A stretch of 64,000 bases of DNA, taken from assembly GCF_015694725.1 (NCBI RefSeq), contig NZ_JADQDQ010000009.1, positions 1-64,000 on the forward strand. Direction: 5' to 3'. The notes below the pieces were generated by a model, which was not told where the DNA came from, searched no databases, and saw nothing but the letters and a program-made list of their open reading frames with translations. A program made the translations under genes and the position numbers. Shown piece after piece: positions 18,531 to 28,236 of this stretch (its first letter is position 1; the number at the start of each line of letters is the position of its first letter). Origin of the DNA: Hymenobacter jeongseonensis (GTDB taxonomy: Bacteria > Bacteroidota > Bacteroidia > Cytophagales > Hymenobacteraceae).

Positions 18531-18802
18531 GGGAGGCATCTAAGATTTAATTGAAAAAGTTCCTAATTCTGGTATAAGATTTGAACTGAACCAGGGGCAC
18601 CGTTTCGGGGTCAAATTACGTTATTAATGTGCGGACCTCGTATCAGGCATCCATGCTCACTTTGGCGGCATTGCCCCGGCTTTTGCAACTTTCCTTTGGG
18701 TTGCAGATTACGAAGCTACCGTTGAGTATTAGTTCTTTCGCCTGCTTCCGTCGTTTGCGTCGTTACTTTACCGTAAGCCTGTCCATTATACATTTTTCAG
18801 CC

Positions 18803-20152
18803 ATGAAAAACCTACTCACCGCCATTCTGCCTGCCTTGGCCTTGCTCGCGCTGGGTGGTTGTGCGAGCACCTCGGGGCTCGCAACGTCGGAAGACGACGG
18901 CGTTTATTATTCTTCCCAAGACCGCACCACGGCCGTTGTTCGTCAGGCCCAGCCCTCGGCGACCTCTGCGCCGGCCCGCACCGAGGAGGCAACCGAGGAG
19001 GCCACCAACCCGGACTACAACGGCAACACCGCCAGCTCCTCGACCCGCCAAAACAGCGGGTCGGATGAGTACTACGACAATACCTATACCTACATGCAGG
19101 GCCTGCCCAACTACGGCCCTGGTGTTAGCTATTACACACCCTACAGCCCCTATACCAACCTTAACTACGCTGGCGCCTGGGGCATCGGGGCCTGTGGTTT
19201 TTCGCCTTATGGTATCTGCGACCCCTTCTACAGTTCATTCTACAGCCCGTTTTACGGGTACGGCTCGGGCCTGAGCATCAGCTTTGGCTTTGGGCGGCCC
19301 TGGGGCTACGGTGGTTACGGCTACGGCCGTCCGTTTGGCCGCGGCTACGGTGCCGGTTTTTACGACCCTTATTTCTACGGTGGCCCCATGTATGGTGGGT
19401 ATTACGGCCGGGGCGGCGGCTACTATGGTGGTGGCTACTACGGCAGCAATTTTGGCTACGGCAACCGCTACAACGGCAACGAGAACGTGCGCAGCAACCG
19501 CACCTACGGCCACCGCAACAACCGCGCTTCGGATGCGCGGTACTCGTCGGGAGTTAGGCCGTCGGGCACGAGCGGCAACACCAGCGGCGGAGCAACCCCG
19601 GGCCGCGCCCGCACCGAAGAAGCCCGGGCGCCCCAGCCCGCGCCCAACGAACAAGGCCGGGTACGGTCCGAAACCGTTACCGCAAATCCTTCGGGCGATA
19701 CGCGCACGCGTTCCGAGTATAACCAAACCCGCCGCCGCAACGAGCCCGTGTACCGCGACATGAGCCAGCAGCCCGAGGGTGCGGGCCGCGTGGTGCGCGA
19801 GGAAACCGGTGGCCGGCAGCGGGCTACCGAAGTACTGCCCGAGCGCAGCCAGGCACAACCAGCCCCGGCCCCGCAGCCGCAGGAAGTTCAGCGGCGCCGC
19901 GAAGGCTTTTCCCAGAGCCCCGCGGCAAGTCCAGCACCAGCCAACACGCGCGCTCAAACGCCAGAGCAGCCCGCCCGCCAGCGCCGCACTACCTATGAGC
20001 AGCCCCGTCCGCAGCGGACGTACGAGCAACCCCGTCAGGAAACCTACCAGCAGCCCTCAAGCCAGCCATCGTACTCACCGCCCTCCAATAGCGGTGGCAA
20101 CAATGGCGGCAGCAGCAGTGGCCGTTCCGGTGGCCGGGGCCGAGTGAACTAG
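18803..20152 (+). CDS. Gly/Tyr-rich lipoprotein of unknown function
   Basis: This 449-residue protein has a lipobox LLALGGC (Cys20), so it is a predicted lipoprotein. The mature part has a Thr/Glu/Ala linker, a central Gly/Tyr/Phe-rich low-complexity region (about residues 110-225, for example YGYGRPFGRGYG) and a basic, Gln/Pro/Arg-rich C-terminal third ending in Gly/Ser-rich sequence. No enzymatic motif is seen. The composition suggests a surface or matrix structural role, but that is inference. The frame opens at 18629; ATG 18803 starts a clean signal peptide. It shares strand with the FadL-like gene, with a GC hairpin between them. Confidence 0.78.
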   Translation: MKNLLTAILPALALLALGGCASTSGLATSEDDGVYYSSQDRTTAVVRQAQPSATSAPARTEEATEEATNPDYNGNTASSSTRQNSGSDEYYDNTYTYMQGLPNYGPGVSYYTPYSPYTNLNYAGAWGIGACGFSPYGICDPFYSSFYSPFYGYGSGLSISFGFGRPWGYGGYGYGRPFGRGYGAGFYDPYFYGGPMYGGYYGRGGGYYGGGYYGSNFGYGNRYNGNENVRSNRTYGHRNNRASDARYSSGVRPSGTSGNTSGGATPGRARTEEARAPQPAPNEQGRVRSETVTANPSGDTRTRSEYNQTRRRNEPVYRDMSQQPEGAGRVVREETGGRQRATEVLPERSQAQPAPAPQPQEVQRRREGFSQSPAASPAPANTRAQTPEQPARQRRTTYEQPRPQRTYEQPRQETYQQPSSQPSYSPPSNSGGNNGGSSSGRSGGRGRVN

Positions 20153-20190
20153 GTACGGCACCGGTGTTTCTGCAAAAAATTTACCCAAGC

Positions 20191-20216
20191 GAGCCGGCCA
20201 CACGGCCGGCTCCTTT
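20191..20216 (+). terminator. GC-rich hairpin with short T-rich tail between lipoprotein and FadL-like genes
   Basis: A perfect 9-bp stem (20191-20199 with 20204-20212), a 4-nt loop and a C/T-rich tail, 38 bp after the lipoprotein stop. It may terminate or attenuate transcription into the next gene. Confidence 0.6.
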
Positions 20217-20229
20217 TCTTCCTACCCCC

Positions 20230-21795
20230 ATGAAAAAACGGATTATCTGGCTTAGCCTGGCCCTTGTAGCAGGGCAGGCCGGCCACGCCTTTGCCCAAGG
20301 TCCGGCCGATGCGCTGCGCTACTCTCGCCTTCAGTTTGGGGGGCCCGCCCGCACGCTGGGCATTGGAGGGGCCAACGTAGCCCTCGGTGCCGACTTTGGC
20401 AACCTCACCAGCAACCCCGCGGGCCTGGGCATGTACCAAAAGTCGGAGCTGCATTTCACGCCCGGCATTGGCTTTGGGCAAAGCAATGCCAGCATTGATG
20501 GCAGTTCTTCGGGAGCACAGGAGGCTACTAAAAACAGCTTTCACATCGCCAGCGGCGGCTTGGTGTTCACCACCCGGCGCCCCGATGACGACCAGACTAC
20601 TAACTGGCGGGCCGGGTCCTTCGCCCTGGGCTTTACCCGACTAGCCGACTTTAATACCGCCTCCAGCTACCAGGGGACGATAAACAATAATCAATCGTTT
20701 CTGTCGCGCCTGCAGCCGGAAGCCGGGGCGCGAGGACAGGCCTTCTTCGATGACCTCGACGGTCAATTCGATGCCAACGATTACGAAACGAACCTGGGCC
20801 TGGCCTATGGCGCGTACCTGGCCGACATTGTGCGCGGACGAAATGGTCTCGATTCGGCAGTGGTGTTGCGGCGGCAGGGCAGCGTGCTGAACCAAGGCGA
20901 AACGGTTACCAATTCGGGTTCCGTATCCCAATTCGACCTGGGATACGGCGCTAGCTACCGCGACCGGCTATACATCGGCGGCGCCTTGGGCATCGTCAAT
21001 TCCAAGTACACCGAAGTTCGTGTACTGACCGAAACCGATGATGACCCCAATACCTACTTCAACGGACTGCGCAGCCGCTCCGAGTTGACGACGCGGGGCA
21101 CGGGCATCAATGCGCGGCTGGGCTTGATTTATAGGGCTACCGACAAGGTGCGCGTGGGGGCATCGGTGCAAACGCCAACGTTTACGCGGCTGAACGATAC
21201 TTACAATGAAAACCTGACCTCGGATTTTAGTGGCCAGGGCACTGACCGCGTGCCGGTGGACCTACCCGTGGGCGAAACCACAGTAAATTTCCCGTCCAAT
21301 GACTACGCCTACACACTTACATCTCCTTTTCGGGCCAATGGCGGGGTAGCGGTTACGTTGGGCAAGTATGGCTTTGTGACGGGCGACGTGGAATACGTGA
21401 ATTACGGCCAAGCCCGCTTGCGCAACGACTCGGAGGATGTCAACGGCGACGATTATTCCTTCAGTGCGGAAAACAGCGAGATTCAAGCCCGCTACCAAAG
21501 CGCCGTCAACCTGCGGGTTGGAGGAGAAGCACGCTTCGATATTTTCCGGGCGCGGCTGGGCTTTGCCCGCTACGGCGACCCGTATAATGAAGATGCCGAA
21601 CTGGGACGCGCGCAGAATTATTACACCGGCGGGCTAGGCATCCGCCAAGGCAACTTCTTCCTCGACGCGGCGGCCGTTTACACCACCTTTAACCAGGCCT
21701 ACACGCCTTACTCGCTGCCGAACAACTTGCAGCCGTACATTAAGGTAGACAACAACCGTTTTACGACCAGTGTCACAGCCGGCATCACATTCTAA
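20230..21795 (+). CDS. OmpP1/FadL/TodX-family outer-membrane transporter
   Basis: This 521-residue protein has a signal peptide ending HAFAQ (about residue 22), then an N-terminal segment typical of the family (ALRYSRLQFGGPARTLGIGGANVALGADFGNLTSNPAGLGMY). The SNPAG element is the usual FadL mark. The remainder is barrel-like, ending in an aromatic residue (TAGITF). The family imports hydrophobic compounds such as fatty acids; Bacteroidota members are largely uncharacterised, so the substrate is unknown. ATG 20230 is chosen because it begins MKKRIIWLSLALVAG, whereas the longer frame from 20164 is not signal-like. A terminator follows the stop. Confidence 0.88.
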   Translation: MKKRIIWLSLALVAGQAGHAFAQGPADALRYSRLQFGGPARTLGIGGANVALGADFGNLTSNPAGLGMYQKSELHFTPGIGFGQSNASIDGSSSGAQEATKNSFHIASGGLVFTTRRPDDDQTTNWRAGSFALGFTRLADFNTASSYQGTINNNQSFLSRLQPEAGARGQAFFDDLDGQFDANDYETNLGLAYGAYLADIVRGRNGLDSAVVLRRQGSVLNQGETVTNSGSVSQFDLGYGASYRDRLYIGGALGIVNSKYTEVRVLTETDDDPNTYFNGLRSRSELTTRGTGINARLGLIYRATDKVRVGASVQTPTFTRLNDTYNENLTSDFSGQGTDRVPVDLPVGETTVNFPSNDYAYTLTSPFRANGGVAVTLGKYGFVTGDVEYVNYGQARLRNDSEDVNGDDYSFSAENSEIQARYQSAVNLRVGGEARFDIFRARLGFARYGDPYNEDAELGRAQNYYTGGLGIRQGNFFLDAAAVYTTFNQAYTPYSLPNNLQPYIKVDNNRFTTSVTAGITF

Positions 21796-21814
21796 CCGAT
21801 GCTTTTGAAATACT

Positions 21815-21846
21815 AAAAGGCGGCTCCATTCCGGAGCCGCCTTTTT
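21815..21846. terminator. Bidirectional terminator after the FadL-like gene
   Basis: A perfect 13-bp stem (21815-21827 with 21833-21845), a 5-nt loop and a T run. It also faces the convergent lipoprotein gene ending at 21867. Confidence 0.93.
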
Positions 21847-21866
21847 TGTTCCCGCAAACCCCTCGG

Positions 21867-22889
21867 CTACTTCTGCACCCGAACCACGCAGGTAAGAACC
21901 GGCGCGGTGCCCAGCACAACATCGGAAACGAGCAGCAGACCTGTTTTTCCCTCGGTTGTCCGGAAGGCGATAACCTGGTCTTTGGCCAAGGCGCCCGTGC
22001 TCAAGCCATCGGGGGCAGCCGTGAATAGCTCGCCGTTGGTGAAAGCGGTTGTAAATGCGGCCGTAGTGGCGGCCGCGTTGAATTCGACGCTGCTTAGGTT
22101 GGTGCGGCGCAATTCGGTGCGGCGCCGGATGGGCCACTTGGCCACGGGCAGCAGCGGCAATTGGCCGGCGTGGGCCGGTGCTTCCAGCGTGATGCTGCCG
22201 TTTCGAACCGTGGCAATTACGTCCACCAACTGCTGGTTGGGCTGCACCGTGGCTTCGTTGTTGAGCACGGCGTATTTGGGCAGCAGCAGGCCGTAGCTCA
22301 AGTTCAGGAATACGCGGGCCCGCTCGCGCAGCGTATCGAACGCCAGCGCGGTGCGGGGCCGGGGCCGCACTACGAGGTTGTAATTGTGGAACACAGCCGC
22401 CGAATCGGGCTTGCGCACGGTGAGGCGAAAGGCCCGCGACGCGCTTTCGCCGGTGGCGTCGGTGACGGTGTATTGCCACACCTCGGTGCCGGAAGTGGAG
22501 CGCGCCGAAAACCGGTTTTCGAACAAATACTCGCCGCCCCGGAAGGGCGAAGTGTAGGTGCTGGTGCTCTGAATGGGGGTGATGAGCGAATCGAGGTAGA
22601 CGATGGTTTGCGCGGCTGGCGCGTCGCTGGGGTCGAAGCCGGAAAGCGGCAGCGGGTAGAGAAACGGCTCGGGGCCGGGCTCGTAGGTGACGCTGATGCG
22701 CAGGCGCCGCAGGGCGTTGTCGTTGCCCACGGCGTAGGCGCGGGTCGAGAGCGTGTCGTTGGCACTCACCGTGCGGTTGCTGGAGGTGAGCGTGGTGTTG
22801 CCCACGAAGTCGAGCCGCACCGGCCCGTTGGTTTTGGAACAGGCGCCCAGCAAGACGGGCAGCAAAAGCAGCAGGAGGCGAAAACGCAT
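21867..22889 (-). CDS. Lipoprotein of unknown function
   Basis: This 340-residue protein has a lipobox LLGAC with Cys17. The mature protein is Thr/Ser/Ala-rich, with beta-strand-like segments such as LRISVTYEPGPEP and WQYTVTDATGESASRAFRL, suggesting Ig-like or PKD-like folds, but I recognise no named domain. The frame opens at 22913; ATG 22889 gives a standard lipoprotein start (MRFRLLLLLLPVLLGAC) and sits 5 bp from a TACCTTTG -7 box, which supports it. It is divergent from the DPP-IV gene across a 103-bp gap. Confidence 0.78.
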   Translation of the reverse strand: MRFRLLLLLLPVLLGACSKTNGPVRLDFVGNTTLTSSNRTVSANDTLSTRAYAVGNDNALRRLRISVTYEPGPEPFLYPLPLSGFDPSDAPAAQTIVYLDSLITPIQSTSTYTSPFRGGEYLFENRFSARSTSGTEVWQYTVTDATGESASRAFRLTVRKPDSAAVFHNYNLVVRPRPRTALAFDTLRERARVFLNLSYGLLLPKYAVLNNEATVQPNQQLVDVIATVRNGSITLEAPAHAGQLPLLPVAKWPIRRRTELRRTNLSSVEFNAAATTAAFTTAFTNGELFTAAPDGLSTGALAKDQVIAFRTTEGKTGLLLVSDVVLGTAPVLTCVVRVQK

Positions 22890-22894
22890 AGTTA

Positions 22895-22902
22895 CAAAGG
22901 TA
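22895..22902 (-). promoter_or_regulatory. Probable -7 box (TACCTTTG) of the lipoprotein gene
   Basis: Minus-strand TACCTTTG lies 5 bp before the start at 22889, implying a leaderless or near-leaderless mRNA. Confidence 0.6.
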
Positions 22903-22941
22903 GCGGGAGCCACGCCCCGCGACGGTGCTGCGGCTGGTTGT

Positions 22942-22949
22942 TACCTTTA
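22942..22949 (+). promoter_or_regulatory. Possible -7 box (TACCTTTA) of the DPP-IV gene
   Basis: One base away from TAnnTTTG, 43 bp before the ATG at 22993, in the divergent promoter gap. Confidence 0.35.
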
Positions 22950-22992
22950 ACGTTCCGTTTCCTCCCTTATTTCGCTCACGCTTTTCCGATTT

Positions 22993-25233
22993 ATGCGTTT
23001 TCGCTTTTTTGCGCTGGCCGCGCTACTGGCCGCCAACGGCCCGGCATTGGTTCCGGGCTTCACTCTCACCCTGGTGCAGGCCCAGCAAAAGCTGCCGCTG
23101 ACCCTGGAAGACATCTGGGCCAAGCCCACGTTCCGCGCCGCTAGCGTGCCGGGGTTCAACTGGATGAACGACGGCCGCTACTACTCGGCGCTGGAAGGCG
23201 GCAGCCTTGTGCAGTACGAGGTGACAACCGGCAAAGCCCTGGCTACCCTGGTGGCCGCCGCCGAACTGCAGTTGCCCGGCGCCGCCAAGCCGCTGAACGT
23301 GGACGGCTACACCTTCAACTCGAACGAGCAGAAAATCCTGTTCACAACCGATACGGAGCCCATTTACCGGCACAGCGCCCAGGCCACGTACTACGTGTTT
23401 GACCGGGCCAGCAAGAAGCTGACGCCGCTGAGCGCCGGCGGCAAACAGGGCTACGCCACGTTCTCGCCCGATGGCCAGCGCGTGGCCTTTACCCGCGACA
23501 ACAACGTGTTTGTGACGGAATTGGCCACCATGAAGGAAACTCCCGTGACCAGCAACGGGGTGAAAAACAACCTCATCAACGGCTCGACCGACTGGGTGTA
23601 CGAAGAGGAATTTGGCTTTGCGCAGGGTTTCTTCTGGTCGCCGGATAGCAAGCAAATTGCTTTCTACACCTTCGATGAAAGCCAGGTGCCCGAGTACGAC
23701 ATGCAGAAGTGGGGCAACCTCTACCCCCAGGAATACCGCTTCAAATACCCCAAGGCCGGCGAGAAAAACTCGGTAGTAGGCGTGAATGCCTACGACGTGG
23801 CCAGCGCCCGCACCACCAAAATGGACGTGGGCCCCGAGCCCGACCAGTACATCCCGCGCGTGATGTGGACGCAGGTGCCGAACACGCTCAGCATTCAGCG
23901 TTTGAACCGCCTGCAGAACAAGCTCGAAATTCTGCACGCCGACGCCAACACCGGCAAAGCCAGCGTGGTGCTCACCGACACCAACCCGGCTTACGTTGAA
24001 ATCAACGACGACTTGAAGTACCTGGCGGGCGGCAAGCAGTTCGTTTTCACCAGCGAGAAAGACGGCTACCAGCACCTCTACCTGCACGACATGAACGGCA
24101 AGCAGGTGCGCCAGCTCACCAAAGGCAACTGGGAAATCAGCCAAATTAACGGCTTCGACCCCAAAACCGGCTTTGTGTACTACACCAGCACCGAAGGCTC
24201 GGCCCTGCAGCGCCACCTCTACCGCATCAACCTGAAAGGCTCGGGCAAAAAGCGCATCAGCGAGGCCGGCAACGGCACCGACGTGGTAAACATGAGCCCC
24301 GACACCAAGTATTTCCTCAACACCCACTCCTCGGCCGGCGTGCCGGCGGTGGTGAGCCTGCGCGAAGGCGCCAGCGGCAAGCTGGTGAAAACCCTGGAAG
24401 ACAACGCCAAGTTGCGCCAGACCCTGACGCAATACGACCTCGGCAAGCACGAATTCATCACCTTCAAAACCTCCGAAGGCGTGGATTTGAACGGCTGGAT
24501 GATTAAGCCCGCCAACTTCGACCCCAACAAGAAATACCCCGTGCTGATGCACGTGTACGGCGGCCCCAGCTTCGGCAGCGGCAGCGCCCAAACCGTGCTC
24601 GACAACGCCGGCGGCGGCACGGCCTTCACCAACTACCTCTGGCACCAGATGCTGGCCCAGCAGGGCTACATCGTGGTTTCGGTGGAAAACCGGGGCACTT
24701 CGGGCCGCGGCTCGGCCTTCCGCAAGGCCACGTATGCCAACCTGGGAAAGCTCGAAACCATTGACCAGGGCGAAGGCGCTAAGTACCTCGGCAGCCTGCC
24801 CTACGTGGACAAATCGCGCATCGGCATCTGGGGCTGGAGCTACGGCGGCTATATGACCTCGCTGGCCATGACCAAAAACCCCGACCTCTTCAAGATGGGC
24901 ATTGCCGTGGCCCCGGTCACGAACTGGCGCTACTACGACAGCGTGTACACCGAGCGCTACCTGAAAACACCCCAGGAAAACGCCGCCGGCTACGACGAGA
25001 ATTCGCCCGTGCAATTCGCCCAAAACCTGAAAGGCAAGTTCCTGCTCGTGCACGGCACCGGCGACGACAACGTGCATTTCCAGAACTCCATCGCCTTCGT
25101 CGACGCCCTCGTCAAAGCCGACAAGGACTTCCAGACGCTCTATTACCCGAACCGCAACCACGGCATCTCGGGCGGCAACACGCGCCTGCACCTCTACCGC
25201 CAGATGACGAATTTTGTGAAGCAGAACCTGTAA
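22993..25233 (+). CDS. S9B-family prolyl dipeptidyl peptidase (DPP-IV)
   Basis: This 746-residue protein has an N-terminal hydrophobic signal-like region, so it is probably periplasmic or secreted. It has a DPP-IV beta-propeller with the dipeptide-anchoring double Glu (DWVYEEEFGFAQGFFWSPD) and a C-terminal alpha/beta-hydrolase domain. The triad is visible: Ser616 in GWSYGGYM, Asp691 in HGTGDDNVHF and His723 in NRNHGISGG. The enzyme removes N-terminal X-Pro dipeptides from peptides and probably serves peptide nutrition. It stands alone, divergent from a lipoprotein gene and convergent with catalase. Confidence 0.95.
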   Translation: MRFRFFALAALLAANGPALVPGFTLTLVQAQQKLPLTLEDIWAKPTFRAASVPGFNWMNDGRYYSALEGGSLVQYEVTTGKALATLVAAAELQLPGAAKPLNVDGYTFNSNEQKILFTTDTEPIYRHSAQATYYVFDRASKKLTPLSAGGKQGYATFSPDGQRVAFTRDNNVFVTELATMKETPVTSNGVKNNLINGSTDWVYEEEFGFAQGFFWSPDSKQIAFYTFDESQVPEYDMQKWGNLYPQEYRFKYPKAGEKNSVVGVNAYDVASARTTKMDVGPEPDQYIPRVMWTQVPNTLSIQRLNRLQNKLEILHADANTGKASVVLTDTNPAYVEINDDLKYLAGGKQFVFTSEKDGYQHLYLHDMNGKQVRQLTKGNWEISQINGFDPKTGFVYYTSTEGSALQRHLYRINLKGSGKKRISEAGNGTDVVNMSPDTKYFLNTHSSAGVPAVVSLREGASGKLVKTLEDNAKLRQTLTQYDLGKHEFITFKTSEGVDLNGWMIKPANFDPNKKYPVLMHVYGGPSFGSGSAQTVLDNAGGGTAFTNYLWHQMLAQQGYIVVSVENRGTSGRGSAFRKATYANLGKLETIDQGEGAKYLGSLPYVDKSRIGIWGWSYGGYMTSLAMTKNPDLFKMGIAVAPVTNWRYYDSVYTERYLKTPQENAAGYDENSPVQFAQNLKGKFLLVHGTGDDNVHFQNSIAFVDALVKADKDFQTLYYPNRNHGISGGNTRLHLYRQMTNFVKQNL

Positions 25234-25260
25234 AAAGCTTTAGCCAAACAACACTAGAAA

Positions 25261-25357
25261 GAACGTCATGCTGAGCTTGTCGAAGCATCTCTACCGCTTC
25301 GCCTGCACCGCTGCAACAAAGCAGTAGAGATGCTTCGACAAGCTCAGCATGACGTTC
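25261..25357. repeat. Family A palindromic element A2
   Basis: Perfect 34-bp inverted arms (25261-25294 and 25324-25357) around a 29-nt centre, between the convergent ends of the DPP-IV and catalase genes. The arms begin GAACGTCATGCTGAGC and carry the TTGTCG variant. Confidence 0.93.
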
Positions 25358-25369
25358 AAATAAGCAGTC

Positions 25370-25405
25370 AATAAAAAGGGCTCCCAATTGGGAGCCCTTT
25401 TTATT
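25370..25405. terminator. Bidirectional terminator between DPP-IV and catalase
   Basis: A perfect 16-bp stem (25370-25385 with 25390-25405) with a 4-nt loop and flanking A5 and T5. Confidence 0.93.
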
Positions 25406-25418
25406 GCGCCAATCTACA

Positions 25419-27080
25419 TTAATACGGCTTGGCGTCGTGGGCGATGGCCTCGGCCTCGTGCACGGCGGCGGAAGCTTTGCTTTCGTTGGCCTGGGTGGCG
25501 CCGGCTTGGCCGCTGCGGGCGTTTTGCAGGCCCTCGGCCAGGCGGCGGCCCCAGTCGGCGTCGCACTGGGTGCAGAGGTCAATCATTTTTTTCTGAATTA
25601 CCTCTGCAGCATCGGCCAGGGCGCCGGTCATATTGCTGATGAGGTCGTTGCGCTCCCAGTCTTCGTGCAGGCGATACCGCTCGCCGGCTTGCTTGAAATT
25701 GTTGGTGCGGTCGATGGCCTGGCGCACCAGGCGGCCCTGGTAGGCCGGCATGTGGTCGGCGCCAGCCCGGGGCGACTCGCGCAGGCCCTTGAGGCTGCTG
25801 GGCTCGTAGTTCACGTGCAGGTTCTGGCCGGGGGCGGCATCTACGTGGTAGGCCATCTGGCCGTCGCGCTGGTTGGTGGCCACGTGCTTTTTAGGCGCGT
25901 TAATGGGCAGTTGCAGGTAGTTGGTGCCCACGCGGTAGCGCTGCGTATCCGAATACGAGAACGTGCGGCCTTGCAGCATTTTGTCGTCCGAGAAGTCGAG
26001 GCCGTCCACCAAAACGCCGGTACCGAAGGCCACTTGCTCCACTTCGGCGAAGTAGTTTTCGGGGTTGCGGTTCAGCGTCATCTTGCCCACGGGCAGGTGC
26101 GGGAACTGGTCTTCGGGCCAGATTTTGGTGTCGTCAAGCGGGTCGAAGTCGAGTTCGGGGTGCTCGTCGTCGCTCATAATCTGCACGCGCAGCTCCCACT
26201 GCGGGAAGTTGCCGGCCTTGATGTTGTCGAACAGGTCCTGGGTGGCGTGGTTGAAGTTCTTGGCCTGGATGGCTTCGGCTTCGGCTTGCGTGAGGTTTTT
26301 GATGCCTTGCAGCGGCTCCCAGTGGTATTTCACGAGCACGCCCACGCCTTCCTGGTTCACCCACTTGTAGGTGTTCACGCCGGAGCCCTGCATCTGGCGG
26401 TAGTTGGCCGGAATGCCCCAGGGCGAGAACAGGAACGACACCATGTGCATGGCCTCGGGCGTGTTCGAGATGAAGTCAAAAATCCGCTCGCCGGTCTGGC
26501 GGTTGTGCACCGGGTCGGGTTTCTGGGAGTGAATCAGGTCCGGGAATTTGAGAGCGTCGCGGATAAAGAACACCTTCAGGTTGTTGCCCACCAGGTCCCA
26601 GTTGCCGTCTTCGGTGTAGAATTTCACCGCGAAGCCGCGCGGGTCGCGCAGGGTTTCGGGCGAGTGCCCGCCGTGGCCCACCGTGCTGAAGCGCACGAAC
26701 ACCGGCGTTTCCTTGCCGGCCGTGTTGAATAGCTTGGCGCGGGTGTATTTCGCAATGGGCTCGTCGCCCACTTTGCCGTAGGCTTCGAAGATGCCGTGGG
26801 CCCCGGCGCCGCGGGCGTGCACCACCCGCTCGGGCACCCGCTCGCGGTCGAAGTGGCTGATTTTTTCCAGAAACTGGTAGTTTTCCAGCGTGGCGGGGCC
26901 GCGGTTGCCCACGGTGCGCAGGTTCTGGTTGTCGTAGACGGGGTGGCCCTGGCGCGTGGTCAGGGTGTTGGCGTCTTCGCCGGCGGCCATGCGGCCATCC
27001 AGCGAACTGCCAGCGCCGTTCACGGCCGTGCCGTGCTCACCGGGCTGCTGGCGGGGAGTCAAGTCTTGCTCTTGCTTCAT
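25419..27080 (-). CDS. katA: Heme catalase
   Basis: This 553-residue monofunctional heme catalase dismutates hydrogen peroxide. The distal histidine is His88 in [12 protein letters not shown]. The conserved block [19 protein letters not shown] and the Asn-containing DLVGNN are present. The proximal heme Tyr lies in the [12 protein letters not shown] motif. A Gly/Asp-rich N-terminal extension (about 55 residues) and a C-terminal Ala/Gln/Glu-rich tail flank the core. No signal peptide is seen, so it is probably cytosolic. It is monocistronic, with terminators on its 3' side; no OxyR-type gene is adjacent. The letter of the gene symbol is conventional rather than proven. Confidence 0.96.
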   Translation of the reverse strand: MKQEQDLTPRQQPGEHGTAVNGAGSSLDGRMAAGEDANTLTTRQGHPVYDNQNLRTVGNRGPATLENYQFLEKISHFDRERVPERVVHARGAGAHGIFEAYGKVGDEPIAKYTRAKLFNTAGKETPVFVRFSTVGHGGHSPETLRDPRGFAVKFYTEDGNWDLVGNNLKVFFIRDALKFPDLIHSQKPDPVHNRQTGERIFDFISNTPEAMHMVSFLFSPWGIPANYRQMQGSGVNTYKWVNQEGVGVLVKYHWEPLQGIKNLTQAEAEAIQAKNFNHATQDLFDNIKAGNFPQWELRVQIMSDDEHPELDFDPLDDTKIWPEDQFPHLPVGKMTLNRNPENYFAEVEQVAFGTGVLVDGLDFSDDKMLQGRTFSYSDTQRYRVGTNYLQLPINAPKKHVATNQRDGQMAYHVDAAPGQNLHVNYEPSSLKGLRESPRAGADHMPAYQGRLVRQAIDRTNNFKQAGERYRLHEDWERNDLISNMTGALADAAEVIQKKMIDLCTQCDADWGRRLAEGLQNARSGQAGATQANESKASAAVHEAEAIAHDAKPY

Positions 27081-27306
27081 AGAATAGTGGATTAAGAAAG
27101 GATGAAAACAAACACGTGTGCCGCCCGAATAACGGCAAAAATGAAGTTGTTGTTCAACTCATTTTCCCACAAAAAGCCGCAAGAACAATTGCCTGAGGCA
27201 TTTTCAGGCCTTTCTTATCGCTGCAAATCCTGCGTTCTGCCCAGTGGGCCTAGGCTTCTATCCGCGCCTTTTGCAGCTATTTAGATGGGCTAGTGGCCGG
27301 GCTTAC

Positions 27307-28182
27307 CTAGAGCGTATTTGCAGTGGCCAATCGGGTGCCGCGCACCACGCGCGGCTTGCCAAACATATCGGGCAACACGCGCACATCGGTATAGGCCCGC
27401 GCTTGGAGCAGCGCTGCCGTTTCGGGGCCCAGCGCTTCGTTTATTTCCAGGTACAGCACGCCTCCAGAGCCAAGCAGTTCCAGCCCAATGTCAGCCAGGC
27501 GCCGGTAAAACAGCAGCGGGTCTTCATCCGGCACAAACAAAGCGGTGGCCGGCTCCCAAGCCAGCACGTTCTCCCGCATCAGCGGCCGTTCGCTTTCGCG
27601 CACGTAAGGCGGGTTGCTCACCAGGATATCCAGGCTGCCGGGCGCGAGGTCAGCGGGCAATTCCTGTAAAATATCCACTTGCTGAAACCGCACGGCGGGG
27701 GCGTAGCGGGCGGCGTTGCGGCGCGCTACGGCCAGGGCCTCGGCCGAAATATCCACGGCCAGTACCTCTGCGTCGGGCAGCGCCGTGGCCAGGGCCAGCG
27801 CCAGGCACCCCGAACCGGTGCCCACGTCCAGCACTTTCAGCCCGGCGCGGCCAAGCTGTTCCATCTTTATCACCCGCACCAACTCTTCGGTTTCGGGCCG
27901 GGGAATGAGCGTGGCCGGGGTTACTTCCAGCGTCATGTCTTCGAAAAATGCCTGCCCCAGCACGTACTGCACGGGCTCGTGGGCCAGCAGGCGGGCCTGC
28001 AAGGGCGGCAGCGCGGCCAGGGCGTGGGCGGGCACCGGCTGCTGGGCGTCCATCATGCGCTGCAGTGCGTCAATATCCAGCAGGTATTCCACCACCAGGG
28101 TCGCAATGGCTTCGGCTTCGCGGTGGGGGTAGGCGGCTTGTAAGGCCAGAGCAAGGGTGGTAGTGAATAGGCGGATGGTCAT
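27307..28182 (-). CDS. prmC: Peptide chain release factor N5-glutamine methyltransferase
   Basis: This 291-residue AdoMet-dependent enzyme methylates the GGQ glutamine of release factors. The N-terminal helical substrate-binding domain (to about residue 90) precedes a Rossmann methyltransferase domain with motif I VLDVGTGSGCLALALA and the diagnostic NPPYVRESE, which binds the target glutamine side chain. The start at 28182 lies 5 bp from a TACCTTTG -7 box. It is divergent from ribD across a 54-bp gap. Confidence 0.96.
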   Translation of the reverse strand: MTIRLFTTTLALALQAAYPHREAEAIATLVVEYLLDIDALQRMMDAQQPVPAHALAALPPLQARLLAHEPVQYVLGQAFFEDMTLEVTPATLIPRPETEELVRVIKMEQLGRAGLKVLDVGTGSGCLALALATALPDAEVLAVDISAEALAVARRNAARYAPAVRFQQVDILQELPADLAPGSLDILVSNPPYVRESERPLMRENVLAWEPATALFVPDEDPLLFYRRLADIGLELLGSGGVLYLEINEALGPETAALLQARAYTDVRVLPDMFGKPRVVRGTRLATANTL

Positions 28183-28187
28183 CAGGA

Positions 28188-28195
28188 CAAAGGTA
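28188..28195 (-). promoter_or_regulatory. Probable -7 box (TACCTTTG) of prmC
   Basis: Minus-strand TACCTTTG, 5 bp before the prmC start, back-to-back with the ribD box at 28225-28232. Confidence 0.6.
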
Positions 28196-28224
28196 AAGCC
28201 AAGGCCGAGCTACGGTTGGCGAAC

Positions 28225-28232
28225 TACCTTCG
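28225..28232 (+). promoter_or_regulatory. Probable -7 box (TACCTTCG) of ribD
   Basis: One base from the consensus and 4 bp before ATG 28237. It argues against the upstream TTG at 28216 as start, which would lie before the box. Confidence 0.45.
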
Positions 28233-28236
28233 CCTC

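Noticed and set aside
23023-25191. A 722-codon minus-strand frame opposite the DPP-IV gene
   Set aside because: It is antisense to a gene with a complete catalytic triad. The His/Val/Gly/Arg-rich translation is typical of GC-rich antisense frames.
25404-26732. A 442-codon plus-strand frame opposite catalase
   Set aside because: It is antisense to katA and has no independent motif.
27102-27284. A 60-codon frame between katA and prmC
   Set aside because: It is Lys/Ser/Phe-rich and short, without promoter support. The 226-bp gap is otherwise ordinary intergenic sequence.
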